From Anolis sagrei (lineage: Eukaryota > Chordata > Lepidosauria > Squamata > Anolidae), in NCBI RefSeq assembly GCF_037176765.1, contig NC_090023.1, positions 106,213,866 to 106,277,865 of the forward strand: a DNA stretch of 64,000 nucleotides, written 5' to 3'. The position numbers were made by a program, and so were the translations under genes. This document shows positions 12,445-23,673 of this stretch, piece by piece. The notes beneath the pieces were generated by a model. The model saw only the letters and a program-made list of their open reading frames with translations. It did no database searches and had not been told where the DNA came from. The first letter of the stretch is position 1. Each line of letters starts with the position of its first letter.

Positions 12445-12685
12445 TCAATCTGGACTGTAGCATCTATACTGTTAAATGAAAGCGGTTTGACACAAATTTA
12501 ACAGGAATTGTTCAATGTTATGGAACCCTGGGAGTTATAGTTTTACAAGATCTTTAGCCTTCTCTCTCTGCCACAAAGTGCTGGTGCCTCACCAAACTAC
12601 AAACCGTAGGAATTCATAACAAAGAGCCAATGGCAATTAAACTGGCAACAAACTGAATTAATTCTATAGTGTAGGTGCACCTGGT
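12445..12685. mobile_element. Palindromic MITE (TIR with 'ctgtagaatt'-like ends)
   Basis: The left half ('ctgtagcatctatactg', 'ggtttgacac') is mirrored by the right half ('aactgaattaattctatagt'), with 'accctgggagtt' in the middle. Same family as 18340-18480 and 62551-63154. Confidence 0.6.
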
Positions 12686-12696
12686 GTCGTGGAACC

Positions 12697-12775
12697 TGTT
12701 GTTGTTGTTGTTAATGTTTATTTATAGCCCACTTTATCTCTCCTGAAGGAAACTCAAAGCAGCTTATTATTTCTT
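12697..12775 (-). mobile_element. LINE 3' tail fragment
   Basis: (GTT)n followed by 'tttatttatagcccacttta' and 'gaaactcaaagcagcttatt', the reversed LINE tail. Confidence 0.5.
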
Positions 12776-13149
12776 GGAGAAGTGTCGGTTTCAGCATGTT
12801 CAACTTCTTAAAATTTTACACTGAACTCAAAAAGATTTGTTACCATGCAATCATCAGTCACCAATGTCCGTTGCAGGAAAATGTATGGACTACTTCTAAT
12901 ATTCTGCAGATGAGGCAGGGCCTAGCAGAATAAAAGTCCCTCATGTGAGAAAGGTTGCTGACATGGTTTGGAAAGTAGATGTGAGATGGTGTAAAGGTTC
13001 AGAGTTTTCCCAGGCAGAAAAACTTGATAGCACTGTGTAACAACTAAGCCTTTCTCACCTTAATTGATTTTCCAAATAAAAGGACATAAAGAGAGCCATA
13101 AAAGAAAAACATATGCTTTTGTGGACAGAAATTTTATCTGAGACTAGAG
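12776..13149. other. Intergenic, nothing recognised
   Basis: No assignable feature. Confidence 0.35.
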
Positions 13150-13157
13150 CAGTGGTT

Positions 13158-13414
13158 TATTTATTTATTTATTTATTTACTTTGCTTATATACCGCTGTT
13201 CTCAGCCCGGGGGCGACTCACAGCGGTGTACAACATAGAGAGAGCAAAATTCAAGACACAGTATAAAACAATTCACAATCCAACATTATACAAAACATCG
13301 TCATTACTACAAAAACCATTCAGCGTTGTCTCATCGTCCAATCCACAATCCAGTATTATTTTCCGTTGTTCCATTCCTATAGTCATTACCAATCATTGCA
13401 CTTCTTGTTCGAAC
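13158..13414 (-). mobile_element. L2-type LINE 3' tail, downstream half of U6-LINE chimera
   Basis: Read on the minus strand, this directly follows the U6 T-run. It ends with a LINE tail block (reverse of 'tatataccgctgttctcagc') and (AAATA)n. Confidence 0.7.
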
Positions 13415-13464
13415 AAAAATATGGAACGCTTCATGAATTCGCGTGTCATCCTTGCGCAGGGGCC

Positions 13465-13509
<45 letters not shown>

Positions 13510-13529
13510 AATTTTAGTATATGTGCTGC
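13415..13529 (-). pseudogene. RNU6 pseudogene: U6 snRNA retro-pseudogene
   Basis: On the minus strand this matches vertebrate U6 from about nucleotide 13 to the terminal T-run, including GATACAGAGAAGATTAGCAT and CCCTGCGCAAGGATGACACG. The first ~12 nt of U6 are missing. The 20-nt segment GCAGCACATATACTAAAATT is duplicated in tandem (13490-13509 and 13510-13529). Fused downstream to a LINE tail. No snRNA promoter elements are seen upstream, so it is not expected to be an active gene. Confidence 0.92.
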
Positions 13530-13762
13530 TGTGGGTCCCCGGATGTTTTGGACAACAACTCCCAGAAATCCTAGCCTGTTTACTAGCTGTTAGGATTTAT
13601 GGGAGTTGAAGGCCAAAACATCTGGGGACCCACAGGTTGAGAACCACGGGTATAGATGCACCCCAGTCTAAGAAAGCTTATGCTACCAACTTCTCACAGG
13701 TAGCCTCTAACATGCTATAACATCCCTTTGCATACATCAGTGGTGGCATTGCATTTTCTGGA

Positions 13763-13830
13763 GGGAGGGAGAGAGAGAGAGAGAGAGAAAGGAGAGAGAG
13801 AAAGAGAAAGAGGGAGAGAGAAAGAGATGT
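13763..13830. repeat. (GA)n microsatellite
   Basis: Interrupted GA/GGGA/AAAG repeats. Confidence 0.85.
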
Positions 13831-13877
13831 AACTGAGAGGAGAAGCTTCTCTCAAATTCAGGGAATGTCCCCATGAG

Positions 13878-14703
13878 TCACAGAATCATAGAATCCTTGA
13901 GTTGGAAGAGACCTCATGGGCCAATAAGTCCAATCCCCTGCCAAGAAGGAGGAAAATTGCATTCAAAGCACCCCTGACAGATGGCCATCCAGCCTCTGTT
14001 TAAAAGCCTCCATAGAAGGAGCCTTCGCCACACTCCGGGGCAGAGTTCCACTGCTGAACAGCTCTCACAGTCAGAAAACTCTTTCTCATGTTCCAGTGGA
14101 ATCTCTTTTCCTGTAGTTTGAAGCCATTGTTCTGCATCTTTGTCTCCAGGACAGCAGAAAACAAGCTTGCTCCCTCCTCCCTATGACTTCATCTCACATA
14201 TTTATACATGGCTGTCACGTCTCCTCTCAGGAGCCCCCCGGTGGCGCACTGGGTTAAACCCCTGTGCTGGCAGGACTGAAGACCGACAGGTCACAGGATC
14301 GAATCTGGGGAGAGGCGGATGATCTCCCTCTATCAGCTTCAGCTCTTCATGTGGGGACATGAGAGAAGCCTCCCACAAGGATGATAAAAACATCAAATCA
14401 CCCAGGCATCCCCTGGGCAACGTCCTTGCAGACGGCCAATTCTCTCACACCAGAAGCGACTTGCAGTTTCTCAAGTCGCTCCTAACACGACAAAAAAAAT
14501 ATGTCTCCTCTCAGCCTTCTCTTCTGCAGGCTAAACATAGCCAGCTCTTTAAGCCACTCCTCATAGGGATTGTTCTCCACACCCTTGATCATTTTAGTCA
14601 CCCTCCTTTGGACACATTCTAGCTTGTCAACATCTCCCTTCAATTGTGATGCCCAGCATTGGACACAATATTCCAGGTGTGGTCTACTGTCATCCTGGAA
14701 CCA
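13878..14703 (-). mobile_element. CR1 LINE 3' region, interrupted by a SINE
   Basis: Starts with the reversed CR1 3' end ('cagaatcatagaatcc'). Minus-strand translation at the right includes [28 protein letters not shown] and [11 protein letters not shown], the classic C-terminus of the CR1 polymerase. The SINE at 14231-14502 splits it. Confidence 0.88.
14231..14502 (+). mobile_element. tRNA-derived squamate SINE inserted in CR1
   Basis: Full-length: head GGAGCCCCCCGGTGGCGCAC, end 'cgctcctaacacgac' and an A tail. A perfect 12-bp target duplication, GTCTCCTCTCAG, lies at 14219-14230 and 14503-14514. The insertion is clearly younger than the CR1. Confidence 0.92.
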
Positions 14704-14969
14704 ACGGAGGAGAACAGTCCAAACCTTCCAAGCTGTCCCAAACAAATCACAGGCAGTCTCTGAGTTACAAACATCAGAAGAGAAATTTATTCCTGAAAGA
14801 ATTATTACAGGGAAAAAGATGAAGCTTTCTCACCAATCGCTGTTTCCACAAGGCAATTTTTTTTCAAAATCCCATGATCACAGGGACAGAAAGTGAAATG
14901 AAAGCTTCTGAACAGGGACAGAGATGGCAAAACAAACTTCACAGGGGGGTTAATGCTTCCCTATGCTAT
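14704..14969 (+). mobile_element. Unclassified interspersed repeat, copy 1
   Basis: Shares blocks such as 'gggacagaaagtgaaatgaa' and 'gggttaatgcttccctatgc' with the inverted copy at 57695-58080. It continues after a MITE at 15175-15220 and 15264-15345. Confidence 0.5.
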
Positions 14970-15105
14970 CAGGCATCCCCAAACTGTGGCCTTCCAGCTG
15001 TCTGGGCCTCCAACTCCCAGAAGCCCCAATGAGCTTGTTCAATTGTCAGGAATACTGGGAGTTGAAGGCCCAAACAGCTGGAGGATCACCATTTGAGGAT
15101 GCCTG
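14970..15105. mobile_element. hAT-type palindromic MITE
   Basis: Starts CAGGCATCCCCAAACTGTGG and ends TTTGAGGATGCCTG, with an 'actcccag' palindrome. A truncated second copy starts at 15226. Confidence 0.65.
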
Positions 15106-15109
15106 ATAT

Positions 15110-15172
15110 AGGTAGATGGATGGGTGGGTGGGTGGGGTGGGTGGATGGGGGGAAAGAGAGAGAGAGATTTGG
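15110..15172. repeat. (GGGT)n/(GGAT)n then (GA)n simple repeat
   Basis: G-rich strand with runs of GGGT that could form a G-quadruplex; about 300 bp upstream of the ECRG4 promoter region. Confidence 0.8.
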
Positions 15173-15429
15173 GACTGAGGTGGCAAAACCAACTTCACAG
15201 GGGTGTTAACCCTTCCCTATGGGATCAGGCATCTCCAAACTGTGGCCCTCCAGCTGTTTGGGCTGGAGTTATACTTTAAAAAAGTACCTGTTCCGAATTA
15301 CATACAAATTCAACTTAAGAACAAACCTCCAGAACCTCTCTTGGGGTCTGCCTGTACTGGGGACTAAGTCTTCTCTTCTCTGGGCTGGAAGGCAAGGGAA
15401 TGTCTCTTCCAACTGGCAAAAGTGAGGCT

Positions 15430-15749
15430 GGCCACACACTTGTGGTGGTTTCCCCATCCTGAAACCCCTCTCCTCCTCGGATGGGGATGGAGCAAGGAGG
15501 GGAGAAGACGGAGGTGGACTGACTCCCTGCCAAGGTGGCTCAGCCTCCCCAGCGTCTCTTGGCGGCCCCTTGCCTCGCCTTGCCCAGACCCTCCTCCTCC
15601 TCCTCCTCCTCCTCCCCCTTCCCCCCTCGGAGGCGCCTCCCGTTATTCTCGTAGGTGGGAAAAAGGAGAGGAGAAGGAGGACAAGGAGAGCCGCGAGAAG
15701 GTCGGGCCGAGAGGTGCCTGCCTGCCTGCTTTCCTTCCTTGCCTCCAAG
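15430..15749 (+). promoter_or_regulatory. ECRG4: ECRG4 promoter and 5' UTR region, GC-rich
   Basis: GC- and CpG-enriched compared with its surroundings, directly upstream of the ECRG4 start. It contains a (CTC)n tract at about 15588-15615. No clear TATA box is visible, and the transcription start cannot be placed from sequence. An ATG at 15570 is in frame with ECRG4 and would prepend 60 residues, with a Leu run coded by the CTC repeat. Confidence 0.55.
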
Positions 15750-15813
15750 ATGCGGGCTCCGCTGCGCTGCCTGGCCGCGGTGGGGCTGCTCCTGCTCCTG
15801 TCCTGCGGCCCAG
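15750..15813 (+). CDS. ECRG4: ECRG4 coding exon 1 (signal peptide)
   Basis: Encodes [21 protein letters not shown] plus one base of the next codon, ending before a GTGAGT donor. It is a typical signal peptide: basic start, Leu-rich core and small residues near the cleavage site. Confidence 0.92.
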
Positions 15814-18800
15814 GTGAGTCCGAAGAAGGGCACAAAGAAGAGGGGGGAGGGAGGAAGGCCCCCTCCTCCGGAGAGCCTCATGCCCCCCCAAGCACGACCT
15901 AGAGAGGGAGGGAAAAGTTGTGGCAAGGCTTGGAAAGGAGAAGGGCGCACGGGGCGGGGGGAGTCTGGCAGGCACGGCCTCCCATTCTGGGTGGAATCTC
16001 CGGGATTTTAAAAAGTTGGAATTAATGAAACGTTACAGAGGTTGATTACTCAATCAAGGGGGAAAAGTAGAAAACAACACACTGGTAAAATAAAGAGACA
16101 GATAAAAAAAGAAGGGAGAGGGAGAGAAAAAATTACAGAGGAAGGAAGGACAGACAGAAAGGAAGAAGGAGAGAGAGAGAAAAATGAGAGGAAGGAATAA
16201 AAGAAGATGGGAAGGAAGGAAGACAGGAGGAAAGACTGGAAGGAAGGAAGGAAGGAAGGAAGGAAGGAAGGAAGGAAGGAAGGAATGAAGACAGGAAGGA
16301 AGAGGGCAAGGAAGGAAGGAAGGAAGAAATACAGGAAGGAAGACAGGAAGAAAAAGTGGAAGGAAGGAAGCAAGGAAGGAAGAAAGACAGGAAGGAAGGA
16401 AGAGGGGGGGAGAAAATGACAGAGGAAGGAAGGACAGACAGAAAGGAAGGAGAGAGAGAAAAATGAGAGGAAGGAAGGAAGGAAGGTAGGAAGAAAGAAA
16501 GAAAGAAAGGGAAGGGAGGGAGGAAGATGGGAGGGAAGAAAGGAAGACAGGAAGGAAGACTGGAAGGAAGGACTGAATGAAGAAAAAAAGAGGGGAAGGA
16601 AGGGAGAGGGAGAGAGAGAGAAAAAATGACAGAGGAAGGAAGGACAGACAGAAAGGAAGAAGGAGAGAGAGGAAGGAAGGAAGAAAAAGAAAGAAAGAAA
16701 GAAAGAAAGGGGAGGAAGGAAGGAAAATGGGAAGGAAGTAAGGAGGACAGGAAGAAAGATTGGAAGGAAGGAAGGAAGGAAGGAAGGAACAGAGGAAGGA
16801 AGACAGACGACAGGAAGAAAAACTGGAACGAAGCAAAGAAGAAAGGCGGGAAGGAAGAAAGGAAGGAAGAGGGAGAGGGAGAGAAAATGACAGAGAAAGG
16901 AAGGACAGACAGAAAGGAGGAAGGAGAGAGAGAGAGAGAAATGAGAGAAAGAAAGGAAGGAAAGACAGGAAGGAAGATGGGAAGGAAGGAAGACAGAAAG
17001 GAAGGAAGCAAGCAAGGAAGGAAGAAATACAAGAAGGAAGACAGGAAGAAAGACTGGAAGGAAGCAAGGAAGAAAGACAGGAAGGAAGGAAGGAAGACAG
17101 AAAGAAAGATGGAAAGGACAGAAGACAGGAAGAAAGATAGGAAGGAGGAAAGGAAGACAGTAAGGAAGAAAGGTAAGAAGAAAGACAGGAATAAAGGAAG
17201 TATAGAAGGATGGATGGAAGGAAGGAAGACAGATGAGAAGGGAGAAAGACAGGAAGGAAAGGAAGGAAGGAAGGAAGACAGGAAGGAAGATGGGAAGGAA
17301 GGAAGACAGAAAGGAAGGAAGCAAGCAAGGAAGGAAGAAATACAAGTAGGAAGACAGGAAGAAAGACTGGAAGCAAGGAAGAAAGACAGACAGGAAGGAA
17401 GGAAGACAGGAAGAAAGATGGAAAGGACAGAAGACAGGAAGAAAGATAGGAAGGAGGAAAGGAAGACAGGAAGGAAGGAAGGTAAGAAGAAAGACAGGAA
17501 TAAAGGAAGTATAGAAGGATGGATGGATGGAAGGAAGGAAGACAGATGAGAAGGAAGGGAGAAAGGGAGAAAGACAGGAAGGAAGGAAGACAGGAAGGAA
17601 GGAAGACAGGAAGGAAGATGGGAAGGCAGGCAGGCAGGAAGGAAGATGGGAAGGCAGGCAGGCAGGCAGGAAGAAAGATTTCCATTTTTCCTTTTAGCGC
17701 TTATACAGTATATGCATACTGGTCCTGCATATTCAAGGATTCTGTTTCTACAGATTCTCCAATCCATGACTAAAAATATCCCCTCCTAAAAAAAAGCAAA
17801 CCATTACTTTGCCTTTATATATATAAAAACATTTTGCTACCCTTTTTTCATATAATGGGACTTGAGTATCCACAAATTTGAGGTGTCCTGGAATCACACT
17901 CAGGCGAATGCCAAGGCCTCCCTGTACTATAGTCCCTTCTTCCAAAAACCTGTTTTTTTTTTTCTAATCAATTCCTTTCCTTACTTCCCTTTGTACAAAA
18001 AGTCTATACATTGCCTCCAGTCTTAAAGAAATGTCACTAATAACGTTTCTCCATAATCAATCCAGTGTACCCATTTCTGTTGTCTATTTCAACCACTATT
18101 CCCCCACTCTGGGCAGTGTTGAAGTCTTCCATCTCTGCACATACAGCAGTCTTGCTCCCATGCTCATATACTGAATCTATCAAAATGCACACAATTCCTT
18201 CACCTGAGGTGTGCCAAAAGAACGGGAAAATAATGCTAAAGTTGAAAATGAACTTTAAAACGTAGCAATGCCGCCACATCTTGTCAGTGCTCCATGGCTC
18301 TTCCTGGTCACTTCTCAAATGCAAGTTCAAATGGCCTTTGAGTGCAACCACACTGTAGAATTAATGTAGTTTGACACCACTTGAACTGCCATGTTTCAGT
18401 GTAGTTTTACAAAGTCTGTAGCCTTCTCTGGTGAATAATGCTGAGGCCTCACCAAACTACAACTCCCATAATTACATATCATTTAGCCAAGGCATTATCT
18501 TTGTTTCTAACAGTTCACAGAGATAACCAAGTTTATCAGTCTAACAACCGAGAAACCTAATTTGCCTTGCATGAATACTAGTGGATATTTACCACTAAGG
18601 AGAAGATTTTACTCAAATGAATTTTTGGTTCTTCTCTGGAAGACCATACTTTACAAAAGGGTTATGATCATTCCAGATAGTGTGAATGCCAAATAATCTC
18701 CAAAAGAGTCACATTTCCAAAAGATTTCTGGTTTTCCAAAAGGTTATGATCTCTAAAAAAAATGCCTTTCCAAAAGGTTAGAAAGGTAAAGATTTTCATC

Positions 18801-21800
18801 TGACATTACGTCTAGTTGTGTCCGACTCTGGGGATTGGTGCTCATCTCAATTTCTAAGCCGAAGAGCCAGCATTGTCCATAGTCACCTCCAAAGTCCTGT
18901 GGCCACATGACTTCATGGAGCGTTGTTACCTTCCCGCTGGAGCAGTACTTATTGATCTACTAATATTTGCATGTTTTCGCATTGCTAGGTTGGCAGAAGT
19001 TGGGGCTAACAGCGGGAGCTCATGCTGCTTCCCGGATTCGAACCTGCAACCTTACGGTCAGCAAGTTAAGCAGCTCAGTGCTTTAACCCACTGTGTCACC
19101 GGGGGCTCCTTTCCAAAAGGTTATGAATGCCACTTTCCAAAAAAATGAAAGCACTTCTATGGGGCTTAATACCAAAACTCACTTTTTGCGCTGCTATTTC
19201 CAATAAAATCTGCTCTGTTGCTGTGTTTGGCTGTGTATATGCAATCTAGATTGGGGTGGCTTGGGGGAAGGAAAGGTGGGACATATTTCTGGGTGGCGAA
19301 TATCACTATCTTGTGGGGGCGGGGGCTGCCAAGTTTTACTTGCTGGAGTGTATGCTTTCTGACATTAAACATTTCTTTATTTTTGTGTTGGGACGTGGCA
19401 TGGGTAAGGGGAATCAGTGGGAAATCTCTTTTCCTGAAGTGATTTTCCATTACCTGCCTTTCTTTTTTTACTTTTGCACTGGGAAGCAGCCAGGAAGTGG
19501 CTATTCTCTTCCTGGCCAAACAGCATCCCAACAGAGCTCTGCTGGGGAAGTTACTTGCTCAGAATGAGATCAACAACAAGAGGGTCCATTAGTCTACTTC
19601 CTCATCATTGAACACATGTCTGGGCACTTCATTATAATGCCCAAGCAAGCTAGGCTTTCAACAACACAGGAGGCGCAGTGGGTTAAACTGCTGAGCTGTT
19701 GAATTTGTTGACCAAAAGGTCACAGGTTTGAATCCAGGGAGTAGTGTGAGCTCCCACTGTTAGCCCCAGCTTCTTCCAAACTAGCAGTTTGAAAACATGC
19801 AAATGTGAGATTAATAGGTATTGCTCCAGCGGGAAGGTAACGGTGCTCCATACAGTCATATTGGCCACATGACCTTGGAGGTGTCTATGGACAACGCTGA
19901 CTCTTTGGCTTAGAAATGGAGATGAGCACCACCCCCCAGAATCGGACTCGACTAGACTTAATGTTAAGGGAAAACCTTATATTACATGTAGGTGTGGTGC
20001 TAATGAGGTGAATCCTGGGAAGCTCCACTCCAGGTTTCAATAATATGAATTGTGCTAGATTATTTTGTGGGATAGACAAACCCTTACTGTTCAAGAACTG
20101 ACTTCAAGAACTGGGTTTACTGTAATTTGGGTTTGTTATTCGATTCAAGGTAGAGATGAGCATTATACGGCCTTGCAAATGTTATGGAACGGTATGTTCT
20201 GAAAATGAATGATTTCTGTGCCTGAAACTTTATTGGGAGATTGAGTCCAGAATATATTACTTCTTTACTATAATAGTAATGGATTCTGTCTTCTGTTTTC
20301 AACATTAATCCTTTGCCTCATTTTATGAACTGGCTAAAGCTAAAATATCTTAGTCGTCTTGGCATTTAGCAGGGTTTAAAAAAAATCTAATGATTTTTAC
20401 TGTTGTTCACATATTTTATAACATGATGTGGTGTCCTTCAATACAGAACAAAACCTAAAACAGATGTAAATGTAGGGTTAATGTAGGTTTTTTTTGGGCT
20501 GTATGGCCATGTTCTAGAAGCATTCTCTCCTGACATTTCGCTTGTAACTATGGCAGGCATCCTCAGAGGTTGTGAACTGTAGCTTTATAAATCCAGTTGC
20601 TGTTTTTGCCTTGTTTATGTTATTTTTTCAATTTCCTGCATTCTCTTTTACTAGGTACTACGTCCCGTCGCAATCTGGAGGATAAACTCTTTGGTGGTCT
20701 CCCATCACCATCAAATACAGAGCCTTCAAACTCTTTAGGAAAGGGTAAGTCCAAAGCTTCAAGAAACAGGACAATTAAAGCTTCATTGGTTGAAGTCCAA
20801 GCTCTCCCTTTTTCAATATTGCAATATTAAATGGGAACTCCAATTGATTACAAATTTTCTGTAAAAGGTAAAGGTTTCTCCTTGACATTAAGTTTAGTCA
20901 TGTCTGGTGCATATCTCCATTTCTAAGCTGAAGAACTGGTGTTGTCCATAGACACCTTCAAGGTCATGTGGCTGGCATGACTTCATGGAGCACCGTTACC
21001 ATCCCACTGGAGCAGTACCTTTTGATCTATTCACATTTGCATGTTTTTGAACATGCAAATGTTGGCAGAAGCTGGAGCTAATAGTGAGAGCTCACCCCAC
21101 TCCCCGGATTCAAACTGCCAGCCTTTTTGGAACTCTGTACATCTTCTTAATTTTAAAGGTTGCAATGCAACTGTAAGTCATCAAGCATGAGGCACTTAGG
21201 AATTGTGTTTTCATGAGGTCTTTTTGCATTTCCCAGAGCTTATAGTTTCATGCCCTGTGCTCTATATTACATTCTGACTCTAAGGGTAGATCTAGTGTTA
21301 CATCCTGCAAAGACTTCTGCAATGCGCTCTATGTGGGGTTGCCTTTGAAGACTGCTCAGAAGCTTCTAGTGGTTCAACAGATGGCAGCCAGATTGCTCAC
21401 TGGAGCAGCGTACAGGGAGGATACAACCCTGTTGTGTCAGCTCCACTGGCTGCCAGTCTGCTACCGAGCACAATTCAAAGTGCTGACTTTAGCCTATAAA
21501 GCTCTGAATGGTTCTGGCACAGTTTACTTGCCCGAATGCATCTCCCCCTATGAACCATCTTGGAGGTTAAGATCTTTGGGGGAGGCCCTGCTCTCGGTCC
21601 CGCCTCCTTCATGGGTGCATTTGGTGGGGATGAGGCAGAGCCTTTTCAATGGTAACCCCTCGGCTATGGAACTCTCTCCTGAGTGAAATCAAATCAGCGC
21701 CCTCCCTCCTGGCCTTCAGAAAGAAAGTGAAGACATGGCTGTGGGACCAAACCTTTGGTCAGTAAAGTAATGCAGTGCTAGAAATGGATATGGAATATGT

Positions 21801-23551
21801 GCAGTTGACAATTGGAATGGCTCTGGATTATGATTTTGGACTGCGTAGTTTTTAAATGTTTTTAATGTAATTGCTTATTTTAATTGACTGTGTGTTCATA
21901 TGGCATTGAATTGTTGTCTTTCTGGAAGGCTGCCTTGAGTGCCCTTCAGGGTGTGAAGGGTGGGATAGAAATGTAGTAAATAAGTAGGATGCTTTAAGGA
22001 CAAAATTATGCTCTAACGAGAAAACTTAATTATTTGAAACTGTAAACTGGTTTTCATTTGTTTGACTGTATTGACAGATGAAATGCCCATATTTTGTGGA
22101 TGGCTTTTTATTTAGCAAACCAAAAGAAGGGGGCTGTATCATTTCCTAAACTTAACAGAGTTTATTTATATACAGAAGTATCTTGCTTTTATTGCAAACT
22201 CACTTTCGTCAAATAAGTCTAATTAGATTTGTAACAGCATTAAAAAAGTTGAACTTTATGAATATTGATGAATTTATTTTGTTTACTTGATTTTTGATTC
22301 CTTTAGGAGTTTCCAGAGGAAATAAACTGAAACTGATGCTTCAAAGACCAGAAGGTAAGCTTGCTTCATCTTAGCAGTGACACCATCAATTAGATGTTGC
22401 TTGGCCATTATAATAGCACCTAAGCAAAGCAGGAACCACACATCTTGTCAATGTGGTGTTTCCTGAAGCTCAGTCAGCTACTTCTGTACTGCAAAGTATA
22501 TAGTATTAAGAAGGACAAATGTGCAGAGAAAGGCTTTCAAAAGAACACTTCTGCATTTTAATGTCTTCTGTTGCCTCTTGCCTTTTGTACACCCTTTTCC
22601 AATCCACTGGCCATAGTTTGCCCACCTCTGCTCTAAAATTGTTTCCTATCAGTACCTGGAAGTGAAGCCAGACTCAATAAATGTGAGATGCCTTCTTCAC
22701 AGGTCTGTTGACGCACTCACTCTTCTTCTCTAGTCACCCTGAGTACTTCCAATTTTCACCCTATTGTTTCACATAATCAATGAATGTTCATTTGTTGAAC
22801 AATTGTGGGATCACCCATTGTTGGATATGATTCTGCTACTTGTATGTTACATTATGGGATGTGTGTGTGTGGTGCTAAGGGTATCTATTAACAGGTATAA
22901 TTATAACGAAAGGTCTCCCTAATCCATTGTCTGTATTTCAATGTTTATTTCCTGTAGCCGACAATCCGCAGCTGATCAACAAATGTGTATTTTTCATGGT
23001 AATTCCCCCCCACCCCCCAATGCTCCTTTTGGGCTTGTAGACTTAAGTCTGTGCCTAACATCTCCTTCTGGAGTCCCCTTTGGGGTTGAGAAGGGAGGGA
23101 TATAAATATGGGAAATAAATAAATAAATAAATATAAACAGAGACAGAGGTTGAATTGTATTGTTTTGATCCCATTGTGTGCAATGGGATGCACATTCAAT
23201 GCATATCTTCATGGGTTTGCTTTCTAGGATATATATTTGTGTACGAGAGAGATTTATTCATGTCACTAGACTATTTTGTCACATGCCCCTAATTTCTTTC
23301 CATACTTTCTAGATTTTTCATTAATTTTTGCTATCCAGGAACACTGCCTTGCAGCACAGCCCTGATTATTTTATCATCAACACTATTATTATTATTGTAT
23401 TGTCAAAGGCTTTCACAGCCAGAATCACTGAGGCCATGTTCTAGCAGCATTTTCTCCTGGCCGAAGATACCAGCCACAGATGCAAGTGAAACATCAGGAG
23501 AAAATACTGTTAGAACACGGCCATAGAGCCTGGAAACAACAGAACACTCCA

Positions 23552-23602
<51 letters not shown>

Positions 23603-23640
23603 TCACTGGCACAAAAGCAAAATATGTCACAGTTTTTTAA

Positions 23641-23673
<33 letters not shown>

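Larger units (their letters stand above)
13150..13649. mobile_element. hAT-type MITE split by a chimeric retrocopy
   Basis: The left end CAGTGGTT is at 13150-13157. The rest (CTGTGGGTCCCC to GGTTGAGAACCACGG) resumes at about 13529. The U6-LINE chimera lies between. The expected 'ctcaac' between the halves is missing, so the insertion may have deleted target bases. Confidence 0.7.

Noticed and set aside
13415-13529. Functional U6 snRNA gene
   Set aside because: Lacks the U6 5' end, has an internal duplication, and no snRNA promoter is seen upstream.
15269-15975. Antisense frames up to 188 codons over the ECRG4 promoter
   Set aside because: GC-rich and CTC-repeat DNA lacks stops by chance; no splice or domain evidence.
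16050-17767. Open frames of 307 to 544 codons on both strands
   Set aside because: They are low-complexity translations (Ser/Leu/Phe/Pro or Lys/Arg/Glu/Gly) of the polypurine tract, open in several frames at once, with no domain.
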